Source: DATFDN01 sp963818725
GTDB lineage: Bacteria; Pseudomonadota; Alphaproteobacteria; Acetobacterales; Acetobacteraceae
Assembly: GCA_963818725.1 (NCBI GenBank)
Contig: CAWFTU010000022.1
Span: 1 to 64,000, forward strand
Reading direction: 5' to 3'
DNA length: 64,000 nucleotides
In this document: positions 1 to 7,783 of the stretch, one piece after another
How positions within the stretch are numbered: position 1 is the first letter of the stretch
Layout of the letters: each line of letters opens with the position of its first letter
The notes under the pieces: generated by a model
The model's input: only the letters and a program-made list of their open reading frames with translations
Told to the model about the DNA's origin: nothing
Databases searched by the model: none
Position numbers and translations under genes: made by a program

Positions 1-718
1 CGGACGGCGACAGGTGGTCGAGGCGTTCGACGTTGCTGGGCCAGTCGATCGTGTCGGGATACTGCGGTCCAGCGACGACGAAGCGCAAATCGGGGCGCCG
101 CCGCGCGGGCTCGATCAGCAGCCGCTCCAGGGTCCGCTGCCGATCGGGGCTATAGGTGCCGAGATAGCCGAGCGTCCAGCGTCGTGGCACCGACAGAGGG
201 CGATGCTGCTCGGGATCGACCGCGCAGTAGAGCGGGCGAGCCAATCGCGCGCCGTAGTCGCGTTCCAGCACGCGCAACGTCGGGCCGCCGGTGAACGAGA
301 GATAGAGATCGAACAGGCGGATCTGCTCGGGCCGGAGATAGTCCGCGCCATTGCGCGTGAGCGCGTGCATCGTCACCGGCGTGTCGATATCGTAGAAGCA
401 GAACAGCGCACGCACGCGGGGCGCGATACGATCGATGGCCGAGGCGCCGTCCGGCACGTACGAGCCGATGATGACCGCATCCGCCAAGGCCAGGTCAGGC
501 GTGTGGCGTTCCAGCTCGGCAAGGCCATCATAGAAGCGAAGGTCGCAGAAATCGGGCGCTGGCAGGTCGCGATGCGCGGCGTACCACGGTTGCTCGCGCT
601 CCAGGAACAGCACCTCATGTCCGCGCGCATCCAGGGCGCGCAGGAGGGCGCGGTAGGTGGTCGCGTGGCCATTTCCCCAGGATGAGCTGAGACTGAGGCC
701 GAGGAAGACCAGTCGCAT
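1..718 (-). CDS. Glycosyltransferase, C-terminus cut by window edge
   Basis: The protein starts at 718 (MRLVFLGLSLSSSWGNGHA) and is open to base 1, so about 239 residues are visible and the end lies outside. The opening beta strand and glycine-rich turn, the later segment RRWTLGYLGTYSPDRQRTL and the absence of membrane segments match CgeB-like/family-1 glycosyltransferases, as do its two downstream-numbered neighbours. It is probably cytosolic and transfers a sugar from an activated donor to a growing glycan. It follows the glycosyltransferase gene at 728-1819 by 9 bases, so it belongs to the same leftward operon. Donor and acceptor cannot be read from the sequence. Confidence 0.8.
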   Translation of the reverse strand, partial: MRLVFLGLSLSSSWGNGHATTYRALLRALDARGHEVLFLEREQPWYAAHRDLPAPDFCDLRFYDGLAELERHTPDLALADAVIIGSYVPDGASAIDRIAPRVRALFCFYDIDTPVTMHALTRNGADYLRPEQIRLFDLYLSFTGGPTLRVLERDYGARLARPLYCAVDPEQHRPLSVPRRWTLGYLGTYSPDRQRTLERLLIEPARRRPDLRFVVAGPQYPDTIDWPSNVERLDHLSPS

Positions 719-727
719 GACATCCCC

Positions 728-1819
728 TCAGGCGGCGGCCGCGCGCCTGCGCGCGAGCGCGTCGCGGAACAGCCGGTCCACGATTCGGGCGCGTTCGGCG
801 TACGTGTGCTCGGCCAGGATCCGCGCCCGCGCCCGTTCTCCGATGCTCTTGGCGCGATCCGGCGTGAGCGCGGCGAGATGCTCGGCCACATCGCGCCCGT
901 CGCGCGCGACCAGTACCTCCGTGTCGGGTTGCAGGAACAGCTCGATTCCCTCCCACGCATCGGTAATGAGACAGGCGCCCGCGCCAGCCGCCTCGAAGAC
1001 GCGTGTCGCCGGGCAGAACCCCATTGCCGCCATACTCTCGCGCGCGACGTTCAGCACGGCGAGCGCGGAGCAGTTGAAGGCATTGTGCCGCTCGGTGCCG
1101 ACATGGCCGATGGCGCGCACATTCGCGGGCATGGGCTTGCCATCCCAGCCTGATCCGCCGAGCAGAAATCGGCGATCGGCCAGTCGCGCGGCGGGATCGA
1201 GGAAAAATGCCTCCGCGCGCGCCTCCCGGTCGGGCATCCGGTTGGCGAGAAAGGAAAGATCGGCCGCCAGCGCCGGGTCCGGAGCGACCGGGAAATGCGC
1301 CGCGGGGTCGAGGGCGTTGTAGATCGGCCAGCACGCGACGGCGCCGAAGCCGCGATACGCCTCAACGACGGGCGCGCCGCCGCCATAGGTCAGCACCATG
1401 TCGAGTTGCGGCAGAATCGCGTGCAGCTTGTGCGACGCGCTGGCTTTGAGATCGGCCAAGGTCGCGGGCGCATCGACATCCCAGAACACGCGAAGCGCGT
1501 CCGGCGCTGGCGCGGTGAGCAGGGCCGCGAGCAGCGCGTCGTCATGCACGCCAACCCCGCTCGCCTTCACCATGACATCGGCGCGCGCGGCCTCGGCCAG
1601 CACGCCGCGCAGGCCCGACTCGGTTGCTGGATAGACGACCGAACGCGCCCAGGACGGCGGCTCGATGTCGCGATGCGATTGCCGATCGAAGGCGTCGGGT
1701 TCGTAGAACGTGACATTCCAACCGAGCCCGGCGAGCGGCTCGAGCAACCCGCGATAATACGTCGCGGCGCCGTTCCAATAGGCCGAGAGCAGGCTTGATC
1801 CGTAGAAGGCGAGGCGCAT
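728..1819 (-). CDS. CgeB-like glycosyltransferase
   Basis: This 363-residue protein begins MRLAFYGSSLLSAYWNGAA. It has a Rossmann-type N-terminal half and a C-terminal half ending in the family-1 style segment MGFCPATRVFEAAGAGACL, followed by a conserved Glu in DAWEGIELF, as in CgeB/GT4-like enzymes. It is predicted to be a cytosolic glycosyltransferase acting in surface-glycan assembly. The start codon overlaps the stop of the upstream gene by one base (TGATG), indicating translational coupling. It resembles its neighbours at 1-718 and 1819-2931 in the opening motif (YGSSLLSAYWNGAATYYRG versus THSLASCWNHGNAHFLRG), which suggests tandem duplication. Substrate unknown. Confidence 0.85.
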   Translation of the reverse strand: MRLAFYGSSLLSAYWNGAATYYRGLLEPLAGLGWNVTFYEPDAFDRQSHRDIEPPSWARSVVYPATESGLRGVLAEAARADVMVKASGVGVHDDALLAALLTAPAPDALRVFWDVDAPATLADLKASASHKLHAILPQLDMVLTYGGGAPVVEAYRGFGAVACWPIYNALDPAAHFPVAPDPALAADLSFLANRMPDREARAEAFFLDPAARLADRRFLLGGSGWDGKPMPANVRAIGHVGTERHNAFNCSALAVLNVARESMAAMGFCPATRVFEAAGAGACLITDAWEGIELFLQPDTEVLVARDGRDVAEHLAALTPDRAKSIGERARARILAEHTYAERARIVDRLFRDALARRRAAAA

Positions 1820-2931
1820 CAGGCCATCTCCATGGGTCGCGTGGCGCCGACGCGCGCAAGGATTGCCAGCAACTCGGTGACGCGGTGCGCGCAGGTGTGG
1901 CGCGCCGCGATCGTGGCCAGGCCGTTCATGGCGAGCGCGCGGCGCAGCCCGGCATCGGCGGCGAGCGCGCGCATGTGCGCGCGCATCCGCTCGGGCGTCT
2001 CGGCGACCAGGAAGTCGCGCCCCGGCGTGAACAGAGCCTCGGAGTCGTGCCAGGGCGCCGAGATCAGGGGAATGCCACAGGCCAGCGCCTCGAAGACGCG
2101 GATCGTCGGGATGCCCGGCAAGTGCGTGACATAGAAGCGTCGCGGGACATGCACGGTCATGAGGTGATGCGCGAACACGGTGGGCGCCTCGGCGTTCGGC
2201 AGCCAGCCACGATACCGCGCGCCAGCCGCTGCCAGCGCGGCGAGCGCGTGGGCGGGATAGCGGACGCCGTGGATATCGAGCGGGAGACCAACGGCGTGCG
2301 CGGGGTCAAGCAGAAAGTCATGCAACTCCTGGCTACGCTCCTCGTCACCCCAGTTGCCGATCCAGACCACGCCCGCGCGTGGCTGTTCGACGGCGGGGGG
2401 ACGGAACAGGCGTGTATCGGCTGCCTCGTGCCAGATGAAGGCGCGCGTTCCCCAGCCGTGGTCGCGATAGACCCGCGCCAGAGTCTCGCCGAAGGCGAGC
2501 ACGCCGTCATAGCCCGAGGGGTCGAAGGCGTTGATCGCGGCAGGGTCGCTCACCGCGCGATGATGCGTGTCATGGAACAGCAGCCGGAAGCGCCCGCCCT
2601 GGGCGCGCTTGCGTCCGATCGCGGCCACCAGGCTGGGCTCATTCCACTCATGCACGATCACCACGTCCGCGCCATCGAGCATCGCATCGAGATCGGGACC
2701 GGAGCGGCGCGCAACGTGCGCCAGATCGGGAAAATCGACGGCAAACCGATCCAAGGCACCCTGGCCATGGTCACATAGGAGGTTGAGACGGCTCCATCCA
2801 TCGGCGGGTTCGCAGGCGCGCACGTCGTGCCCCCGCGCGACAAGCTCGCGCAGGACGCCGCGCAGGAAATGGGCGTTGCCATGGTTCCAGCAGGAGGCGA
2901 GGGAATGGGTGAAGTAGACGAACCGCATCAC
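1819..2931 (-). CDS. CgeB-like glycosyltransferase
   Basis: This 370-residue protein starts MMRFVYFTHSLASCWNHGNAH. The C-terminal half carries IPTIRVFEALACGIPLISAPW, the acidic/glycine-rich nucleotide-sugar site typical of CgeB and GT4 enzymes, followed by the Asp-Ser-Glu of HDSEALFTPGRDFLV. It is a cytosolic glycosyltransferase, probably acting sequentially with its neighbours. The start at 2931 overlaps the stop of the preceding gene by four bases (ATGA). A second ATG at 2928 is an equal candidate. No signal peptide or membrane span is visible. Donor sugar and linkage cannot be inferred. Confidence 0.85.
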   Translation of the reverse strand: MMRFVYFTHSLASCWNHGNAHFLRGVLRELVARGHDVRACEPADGWSRLNLLCDHGQGALDRFAVDFPDLAHVARRSGPDLDAMLDGADVVIVHEWNEPSLVAAIGRKRAQGGRFRLLFHDTHHRAVSDPAAINAFDPSGYDGVLAFGETLARVYRDHGWGTRAFIWHEAADTRLFRPPAVEQPRAGVVWIGNWGDEERSQELHDFLLDPAHAVGLPLDIHGVRYPAHALAALAAAGARYRGWLPNAEAPTVFAHHLMTVHVPRRFYVTHLPGIPTIRVFEALACGIPLISAPWHDSEALFTPGRDFLVAETPERMRAHMRALAADAGLRRALAMNGLATIAARHTCAHRVTELLAILARVGATRPMEMA

Positions 2932-4010
2932 GCCATTCCAAACGCCGGAGTCCGGTGCAGCGCGCAGTGGAGGCGGAGCACCGCCGCCGCCATTGCATCG
3001 GCGTCATACACGCGGGCACGGACACGGGCGGCCTCGGAAAGGCGCGGTTCCCGCATCGCCGCTTGGAGCGCGTGCGCGACCGCGTCCGGATCGTCGGGAT
3101 CAACAAAGGCAGCAGCGCCGTCCCACAGCTCGCGGAATGTCGGGATGTCGGACAGCACCAGCGCGCAGCCCGATTGCGCCGCCTCCAGCACGGCGAGCCC
3201 GAACGGCTCGTAGCGTGCGACGGAGACGAAGACACGGGCGCTGGCGTATGCCTCAGTGAGCGCCGCGTCGTCAAGGCTGCCGAGCAGACGCAGGTTGCGG
3301 CACGCGACAGTGGCGGCGTTCGGGCCAACGCACGGACCGGCGGCGCGGATGTCGAACGCAACCCGCGCGGCGGCGTCATCCAGGACGCGAATGTTCTTGG
3401 CCTCGTCCCACAGGCGGCCCGCCGTCAGCGCCCCGGTGCGTCGCCCCGGCACCTCCGGACGTGCGCGGCGCCCATTATGGATCGCATGCACCGGGCGGGA
3501 GAGTCCGTAGGATGCCGCGAGAGATCGCGCGAAGGCGCGGCTCGGCGCCGCGACCGCGTCCGCTGCCTGTAGCCCGGCGCCGCCCAACCGCGCACGCCAC
3601 GCGAGATCCGGCGGCATCGGTCGATTCCCCCGCATCGCGCGCCACCATGTCCCGACGCAGGAATGCGCCACCGCGACAACCGGCACCGGCCAGCGCGCTT
3701 GAGACACGATCGCGGGGGTATGGAGATGGACGCCGTCAGCGTCCCAGCCGGCGGCGATGGCGGCCAAGGAGGACGCGGCCTCGGCGATCTCGGCGGGCGT
3801 CTCCGCCAACCAATCGAGCGCGAGATCGGTGATGTGAAGCGCGCAGGATGCCTCGGCCTCGGCGCGCTGCTCCAGCGACGGCCGCGGCCCCATCGAGACG
3901 AGCAGCACGTCCACGCCGCGCGCGGTCAGGCCGGCGGCAAGCTCCAGGCTGTAGCGCCAGACGCCGCCGACCGCGTCGGTGGTGAGCATGATGCGCCGCG
4001 CCCTCAGCAT
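2928..4010 (-). CDS. GT4-family glycosyltransferase
   Basis: I place the start at 4010 (MLRARRIMLTTDAVGGVWRY), because the open frame continues upstream only inside the preceding gene and loses family similarity there. This gives 360 residues. The GGVWRYSLELAAGL start, the SRAFARSLAASYGL segment and ARYEPFGLAVLEAAQSGCAL (the EPFGLxxLEA signature of GT4 enzymes, with the retaining E-x7-E glutamates) are all present. It is a cytosolic retaining glycosyltransferase. The start overlaps the end of the radical SAM gene by 7 bases. The likely role is adding one sugar of the glycan built by this operon. Confidence 0.88.
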   Translation of the reverse strand: MLRARRIMLTTDAVGGVWRYSLELAAGLTARGVDVLLVSMGPRPSLEQRAEAEASCALHITDLALDWLAETPAEIAEAASSLAAIAAGWDADGVHLHTPAIVSQARWPVPVVAVAHSCVGTWWRAMRGNRPMPPDLAWRARLGGAGLQAADAVAAPSRAFARSLAASYGLSRPVHAIHNGRRARPEVPGRRTGALTAGRLWDEAKNIRVLDDAAARVAFDIRAAGPCVGPNAATVACRNLRLLGSLDDAALTEAYASARVFVSVARYEPFGLAVLEAAQSGCALVLSDIPTFRELWDGAAAFVDPDDPDAVAHALQAAMREPRLSEAARVRARVYDADAMAAAVLRLHCALHRTPAFGMA

Positions 4011-5293
4011 CCGCAGGCCGCCTCCAGGACCGGCAGCGGAAGCGGGCGGGTCTCCTGGATGTCGCTGAACGAGGCGAACTGGGCGAGGTAATGCGCGTGC
4101 GCGCGTTCCCACGCCGCTTCGTCCGGCTCGCCCCACAAGCGGCGGTAGTCGGGCGAGGCGGGGTAAGGGAACAGCGGCACCGGGTCGTTCGCCCACACGC
4201 CCTGGCGCTGCAAGTCGTTCCGCCATTCGGCGATACGCGCGGCATCGTCGTCAGAGGACTTGATGAGGTTGGCTTGCACGAACGGCACCGTCCGCCGCGC
4301 GCGCACCAGCAGCGCGGTCAGCTCGTCCGTGTCCAGGCGGCACTTCTTGTCGAGCGCGGCGCGGCCCTCCGGGGTCAGGCTCTCGACGCCGGCCTCGATC
4401 GAGACGCAACCCGCCGCGCCGAGCAGGTCGAGCATCTCGGGCTTCCACAGATCGATTCGCGTCTGCACGCCGAAGCGGATCGGGCGGGCGCGAAGCGCCT
4501 CCAGCAAGGGGCGCTGCGGCAGGAAGATCTCGTCGATAAAGTAGACGTACTCGACGCCTTGCGCGATCAGCGCGTCGATCTCGGCAAGCAGCGGCGGCAG
4601 CGCGCGGCGCCGGTAGGTGTCGCGGAAGTCGAGCTTGGCGCAGAAAGTGCAGGCGTACGGGCAGCCGCGCGAGGCTTCAACCTCCGCGCCTGGTCCGGCC
4701 GGCGCGGCGTCGAAGCAATGGTGGTGGTGGTGGTGGCGCCCAATCCACGCATCGGGCCAGGCGAGCGGCGGCAGATCGACGAAGCGCGCGACGCTTGGGG
4801 CGCCAGTCACGCGCACCGCGTCGCCCTCACGCCATGCGGCGCCCGCGACGCGCGCGGGTGCGCCACCCGCATCCGCGAGGTCGGCAACCGCCTCGTCGCA
4901 CTCGCCGCGCAATACGACATCAACATCCAGCTTGCGCAGCACCGCGCCGGGCGTGGTCGAGCCATGGGGGCCGACGGCAACGATAACGGCAACGCCGCGC
5001 AGCCGATCGATCACGTCGCGCGGCACCGCGAGCTCAGGCTGGGCGCAACGCCAGAACAGGTAGCTCGGCGCGGTCGTGACCACGACCATGTCGGGCGCGA
5101 AGTCACGCGCTTGCTCCGCCAGCGCCGCCGCGTCCAGGCCGAGCAAATGCCCGTCGAGCATCAACGTCTCGTGCCCGCGCCCCTCCAGGTGCAGCTTCGC
5201 GCAGGCCAGCTCCAGCGGCAGGTGAGGCTCCCGGCAACCGAAATAGATGCTGTGGTCGAACCGCCAGGGCGGATTCAGCAGCGCGACCCTCAT
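4004..5293 (-). CDS. B12-binding-type radical SAM enzyme
   Basis: This 429-residue protein has an N-terminal Rossmann region resembling cobalamin-binding domains (residues about 1-160) and then a radical SAM domain with the CxxxCxxC cluster motif at Cys211, Cys215 and Cys218 (GCPYACTFCAKLDF). That motif ligates the 4Fe-4S cluster that cleaves S-adenosylmethionine. YFIDEIFL and GVQTRIDL fit the TIM-barrel strands. A run of six histidines (187-192) precedes the cluster. Related enzymes sit in sugar-biosynthesis cassettes and are thought to methylate or rearrange a nucleotide sugar or glycan. Here it is translationally coupled (ATGA overlap at 5290-5293) to an epimerase upstream and overlaps a glycosyltransferase downstream. 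The exact reaction is unknown. Confidence 0.88.
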   Translation of the reverse strand: MRVALLNPPWRFDHSIYFGCREPHLPLELACAKLHLEGRGHETLMLDGHLLGLDAAALAEQARDFAPDMVVVTTAPSYLFWRCAQPELAVPRDVIDRLRGVAVIVAVGPHGSTTPGAVLRKLDVDVVLRGECDEAVADLADAGGAPARVAGAAWREGDAVRVTGAPSVARFVDLPPLAWPDAWIGRHHHHHHCFDAAPAGPGAEVEASRGCPYACTFCAKLDFRDTYRRRALPPLLAEIDALIAQGVEYVYFIDEIFLPQRPLLEALRARPIRFGVQTRIDLWKPEMLDLLGAAGCVSIEAGVESLTPEGRAALDKKCRLDTDELTALLVRARRTVPFVQANLIKSSDDDAARIAEWRNDLQRQGVWANDPVPLFPYPASPDYRRLWGEPDEAAWERAHAHYLAQFASFSDIQETRPLPLPVLEAACGC

Positions 5294-6315
5294 GCCGCGA
5301 CCACCTGTCGTTCAGCGAAGCTGCGCAACATGCGCGCGACTCCCTCGCGCCAATCGAGCGGCGCGGCGAGCCCCAGGGCGGCGCGGGCGCGGCGTGTGTC
5401 GGCCACGAACCAGCGTTGGTCGTTCGGGCGCCACGGCGCGAACCGGCGCGCGACGGCATGGCCCTGCTCCGCCTCGATATGGCGGAGCAGGGCCAGCAGG
5501 CTGACCGCGTTCGCCGGGCCGCCACCAAGGTTGAACGCCTGGCCGGAGACTTGGCCGATGCGCCGCCAGGCCGCCACATAGGCGGCCACGGCATCGTCGA
5601 TGAACAGGATGTCGCGAACCTGCCGCCCGTCGCCATAGATCGTGAGCGGCTCGCCGGCGACGGCACGCCGCGCGAAGTGCGCGACCCAGCCCTGGTCCTC
5701 GTTGCCGAGCTGGCGTGGGCCGTAAATGCAGCTCATGCGCAGTACCGCGGTCGGCAGGCCAAAGCTCTCGGCATAGTCCAGCACGTACTGGTCGGCCGCG
5801 CCCTTGGAGCATCCGTAGGGCGTGCAGAACTGCAACGGCTGGATTTCGTCGATGCCGTGCCGCCCCAGGCGCTGATCCTCGGGTGCGTAGGCATCGTTGC
5901 CGCGGACCAGCGCCACGTCGTGCAGCCCGCCATAGACTTTGTTGGTGCTGGCATAGACCAGCGGGCGAGGGTGCCGGCGCAGCGCCTCCAATAGATTGAT
6001 GCTGCCCAGCAGATTCACCTGCACATCGGCGACCGGGTCGGCCAAGCTCGTCGTGACCGCGACCTGCGCCGCGAGGTGGAACACCGCGCAAGCCTCGCGC
6101 GTCGCCTGGGCTACGGCGTCGGCGTCGCGCACATCGGCAACTACGGCGGCAACGCGGGCGGGGTGGCGGGCGCGAAGCCACGCAAGATTGCCCTCCGTGC
6201 CCGGCCGGGCAAGCGAGTCGAGCACGAGCACGTGCTCGCCCTCGGTCGCGAGCCGGTCGGCGAGCGCGCTGCCGATGAAGCCAGCGCCGCCGGTGATCAG
6301 GACAGGGGCGCTCAC
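5290..6315 (-). CDS. NAD-dependent epimerase/dehydratase (extended SDR)
   Basis: It starts with GTG at 6315, overlapping the previous stop in GTGA, and encodes 341 residues. The start VSAPVLITGGAGFIGSALAD carries the extended-SDR NAD-binding motif GxxGxxG. The catalytic pair is in YGCSK, and the substrate region reads MSCIYGPRQLGNEDQGWVAHF. The length and the tail WREGVARMLRSF fit CDP-paratose/tyvelose 2-epimerase-like or UDP-sugar epimerases. It would make a nucleotide sugar in the cytosol for the glycosyltransferases downstream. The exact sugar cannot be assigned. Confidence 0.88.
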   Translation of the reverse strand: MSAPVLITGGAGFIGSALADRLATEGEHVLVLDSLARPGTEGNLAWLRARHPARVAAVVADVRDADAVAQATREACAVFHLAAQVAVTTSLADPVADVQVNLLGSINLLEALRRHPRPLVYASTNKVYGGLHDVALVRGNDAYAPEDQRLGRHGIDEIQPLQFCTPYGCSKGAADQYVLDYAESFGLPTAVLRMSCIYGPRQLGNEDQGWVAHFARRAVAGEPLTIYGDGRQVRDILFIDDAVAAYVAAWRRIGQVSGQAFNLGGGPANAVSLLALLRHIEAEQGHAVARRFAPWRPNDQRWFVADTRRARAALGLAAPLDWREGVARMLRSFAERQVVAA

Positions 6316-7412
6316 GCCACCAGCCCCCGCTGCTCCAGCTCGCGCCGCGCCTCGGCGACCCGGTCCACGGCCTGCTGGCGGCCGACCCATTCGGCAAGCT
6401 CGGGCAGGGTCTCCCGCATCGTCCGGCGCGGCGCGAAGCCCAGCCGCTCGCGGGCGAGCCCAATATCGGCGAAGCAGTAGCGGATGTCGCCGGTGCGCGC
6501 CTTGCCCAGGATCTCGGGGACGAGATCCGTGCGGCCCATCGCCTCCGCGATCTGCTCGCCGACCTCCCGGATGCTGACCGGCTGGCCGCTGCCGATGTTG
6601 AAGACACCCCCCGCCGCCTCAGCCTTGTCGAGCGCGAGCAGGAAGGCGTCGGCCACGTCGCCGACATGAACAAAGTCGCGGCGCTGGGCGCCGTCCTCGA
6701 AGACCTGCGGCGCCCGGCCATTCAGCAGGCGGGCGGCGAAGATCGCCAGCACCCCGGTGTAGGGGTTGGACAGCGCCTGTCCCGGACCATAGACGTTGAA
6801 CAGGCGCAGCGCGGCGACCTCCATGCCATAGGCGGGGGCGACGGTCATCACCAGCCGTTCCTGCACGTATTTCGTGATCGCATAGACCGAGGCGAGCGAG
6901 GGCCGCTTCCATTCCGGCGTGGGCAGCGGCACCAGGGGACGCCCGGCCGCGTCGGCCGGATCCCATCCCACGCCCGCGCCCCGCACCGCGTCCTCCACCA
7001 GCGCGCCACTGGCCGAGCGATACAGGCCCTCGCCGTAGATGCTCATGGAGGAGGCGACCACGATCCGGCGCACCGGGTGCTTGCTCAAAGCTTGGAGCAG
7101 CACCGCCGTGCCCAGGTCGTTGGCACCCACGTAGCGGTCGATCTCGTACATGCTCTGGCCGACACCGACCTCGGCGGCGAGATGGACCACCGCATCCACG
7201 CCGCGCAGCGCGCGCGTGACCGCGTCGAGGTTGCGCACATTGGCGACCACCAGCTCCACCTCGCGCAGCGCCGGACTGGGCGGCTGGCCGGCATGGACCT
7301 GCTCGATCAGGTCATCCAGCACGCGAAGCTCGGCCCCGCGCGCGAGCAGGGCCGCGCAAAGATGGCTGCCGATGAATCCGGCTCCCCCAGTAATCAGGAT
7401 GCGTTCGGGCAC
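6312..7412 (-). CDS. NAD-dependent epimerase (dTDP-rhamnose 4-epimerase-like)
   Basis: This is the first gene of the leftward glycan operon, 366 residues. MPERILITGGAGFIGSHLC has the Rossmann glycine motif, SMSIYGEG follows the catalytic serine, YAITKYVQE supplies Tyr-x3-Lys, and LFNVYGPGQALSNPYTGVL resembles the substrate loop of dTDP-L-rhamnose 4-epimerase-type SDRs. It would interconvert a nucleotide-6-deoxyhexose in the cytosol. Its stop overlaps the GTG start of the second epimerase by four bases. The promoter should lie in 7413-7597. The rhamnose assignment is inference from general resemblance. Confidence 0.85.
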   Translation of the reverse strand: MPERILITGGAGFIGSHLCAALLARGAELRVLDDLIEQVHAGQPPSPALREVELVVANVRNLDAVTRALRGVDAVVHLAAEVGVGQSMYEIDRYVGANDLGTAVLLQALSKHPVRRIVVASSMSIYGEGLYRSASGALVEDAVRGAGVGWDPADAAGRPLVPLPTPEWKRPSLASVYAITKYVQERLVMTVAPAYGMEVAALRLFNVYGPGQALSNPYTGVLAIFAARLLNGRAPQVFEDGAQRRDFVHVGDVADAFLLALDKAEAAGGVFNIGSGQPVSIREVGEQIAEAMGRTDLVPEILGKARTGDIRYCFADIGLARERLGFAPRRTMRETLPELAEWVGRQQAVDRVAEARRELEQRGLVA

Positions 7413-7597
7413 GGTGTCTCCCCAGATGCGGGTGTGCGCACGTTAATCCGTTCTGCAAACGCCAACACGCGATCGGGAAGAATGTTCCTCTTCCGATGAC
7501 TCGCGATGGTAACAAACAGGTTAGCTACGCGGGGGAAGCCGCTGAAACCGGCCCGCCCTGGCATCGTTCACTCAGGACGAACGCACAGGAGATGCCG
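7413..7597. promoter_or_regulatory. Divergent intergenic region of glycan operon and ligD pair
   Basis: This 185-base gap separates the leftward glycan operon from the rightward small gene and ligD, so it should hold both promoters. I see no convincing -35/-10 pair or operator. A Shine-Dalgarno-like ACAGGAG at 7585-7591 belongs to the small gene. Confidence 0.4.
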
Positions 7598-7783
7598 ATG
7601 TCCGCCCATCCGCCCCCCGTACCACCGGAGCAGCGCAGCAACAAGGGTCCGGGCGAGACGGGCCAGGAATCCGAAGGAAAGAGCCAAGCGGCGGCGCACA
7701 AGAAGCCGATGGACGAGAAGGCTGGCCGCCACGGCGCGGTGAAGCAGAACACCACCAACACGGGGTATCAGCAGGACCGATGA
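7598..7783 (+). CDS. Small hydrophilic protein coupled to ligD
   Basis: This 61-residue protein starts MSAHPPPVPPEQRSNKGPGE. I chose ATG 7598 because CAGGAG lies six bases upstream; an ATG at 7592 would overlap that ribosome site. It is rich in Gly, Lys, Gln and Pro, has no predicted fold, membrane span or cysteine, and looks intrinsically disordered. Its stop overlaps the LigD start by four bases (ATGA, 7780-7783), so the two are co-translated. Similar short disordered proteins occur in many alphaproteobacteria, often with stress genes, but the function is unknown. A DNA-repair or desiccation link is only inferred from the pairing. Confidence 0.65.
   Translation: MSAHPPPVPPEQRSNKGPGETGQESEGKSQAAAHKKPMDEKAGRHGAVKQNTTNTGYQQDR

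Noticed and set aside
2928..4226. A longer glycosyltransferase starting at 4226
   Set aside because: The extra 72 residues are Pro/Arg/Gly-rich, lie inside the radical SAM gene and lack similarity. The start at 4010 begins the GT4 fold.
4718..4735. The hexahistidine run as an engineered tag
   Set aside because: It is internal, uses mixed codons and has natural flanks in an ordinary operon.
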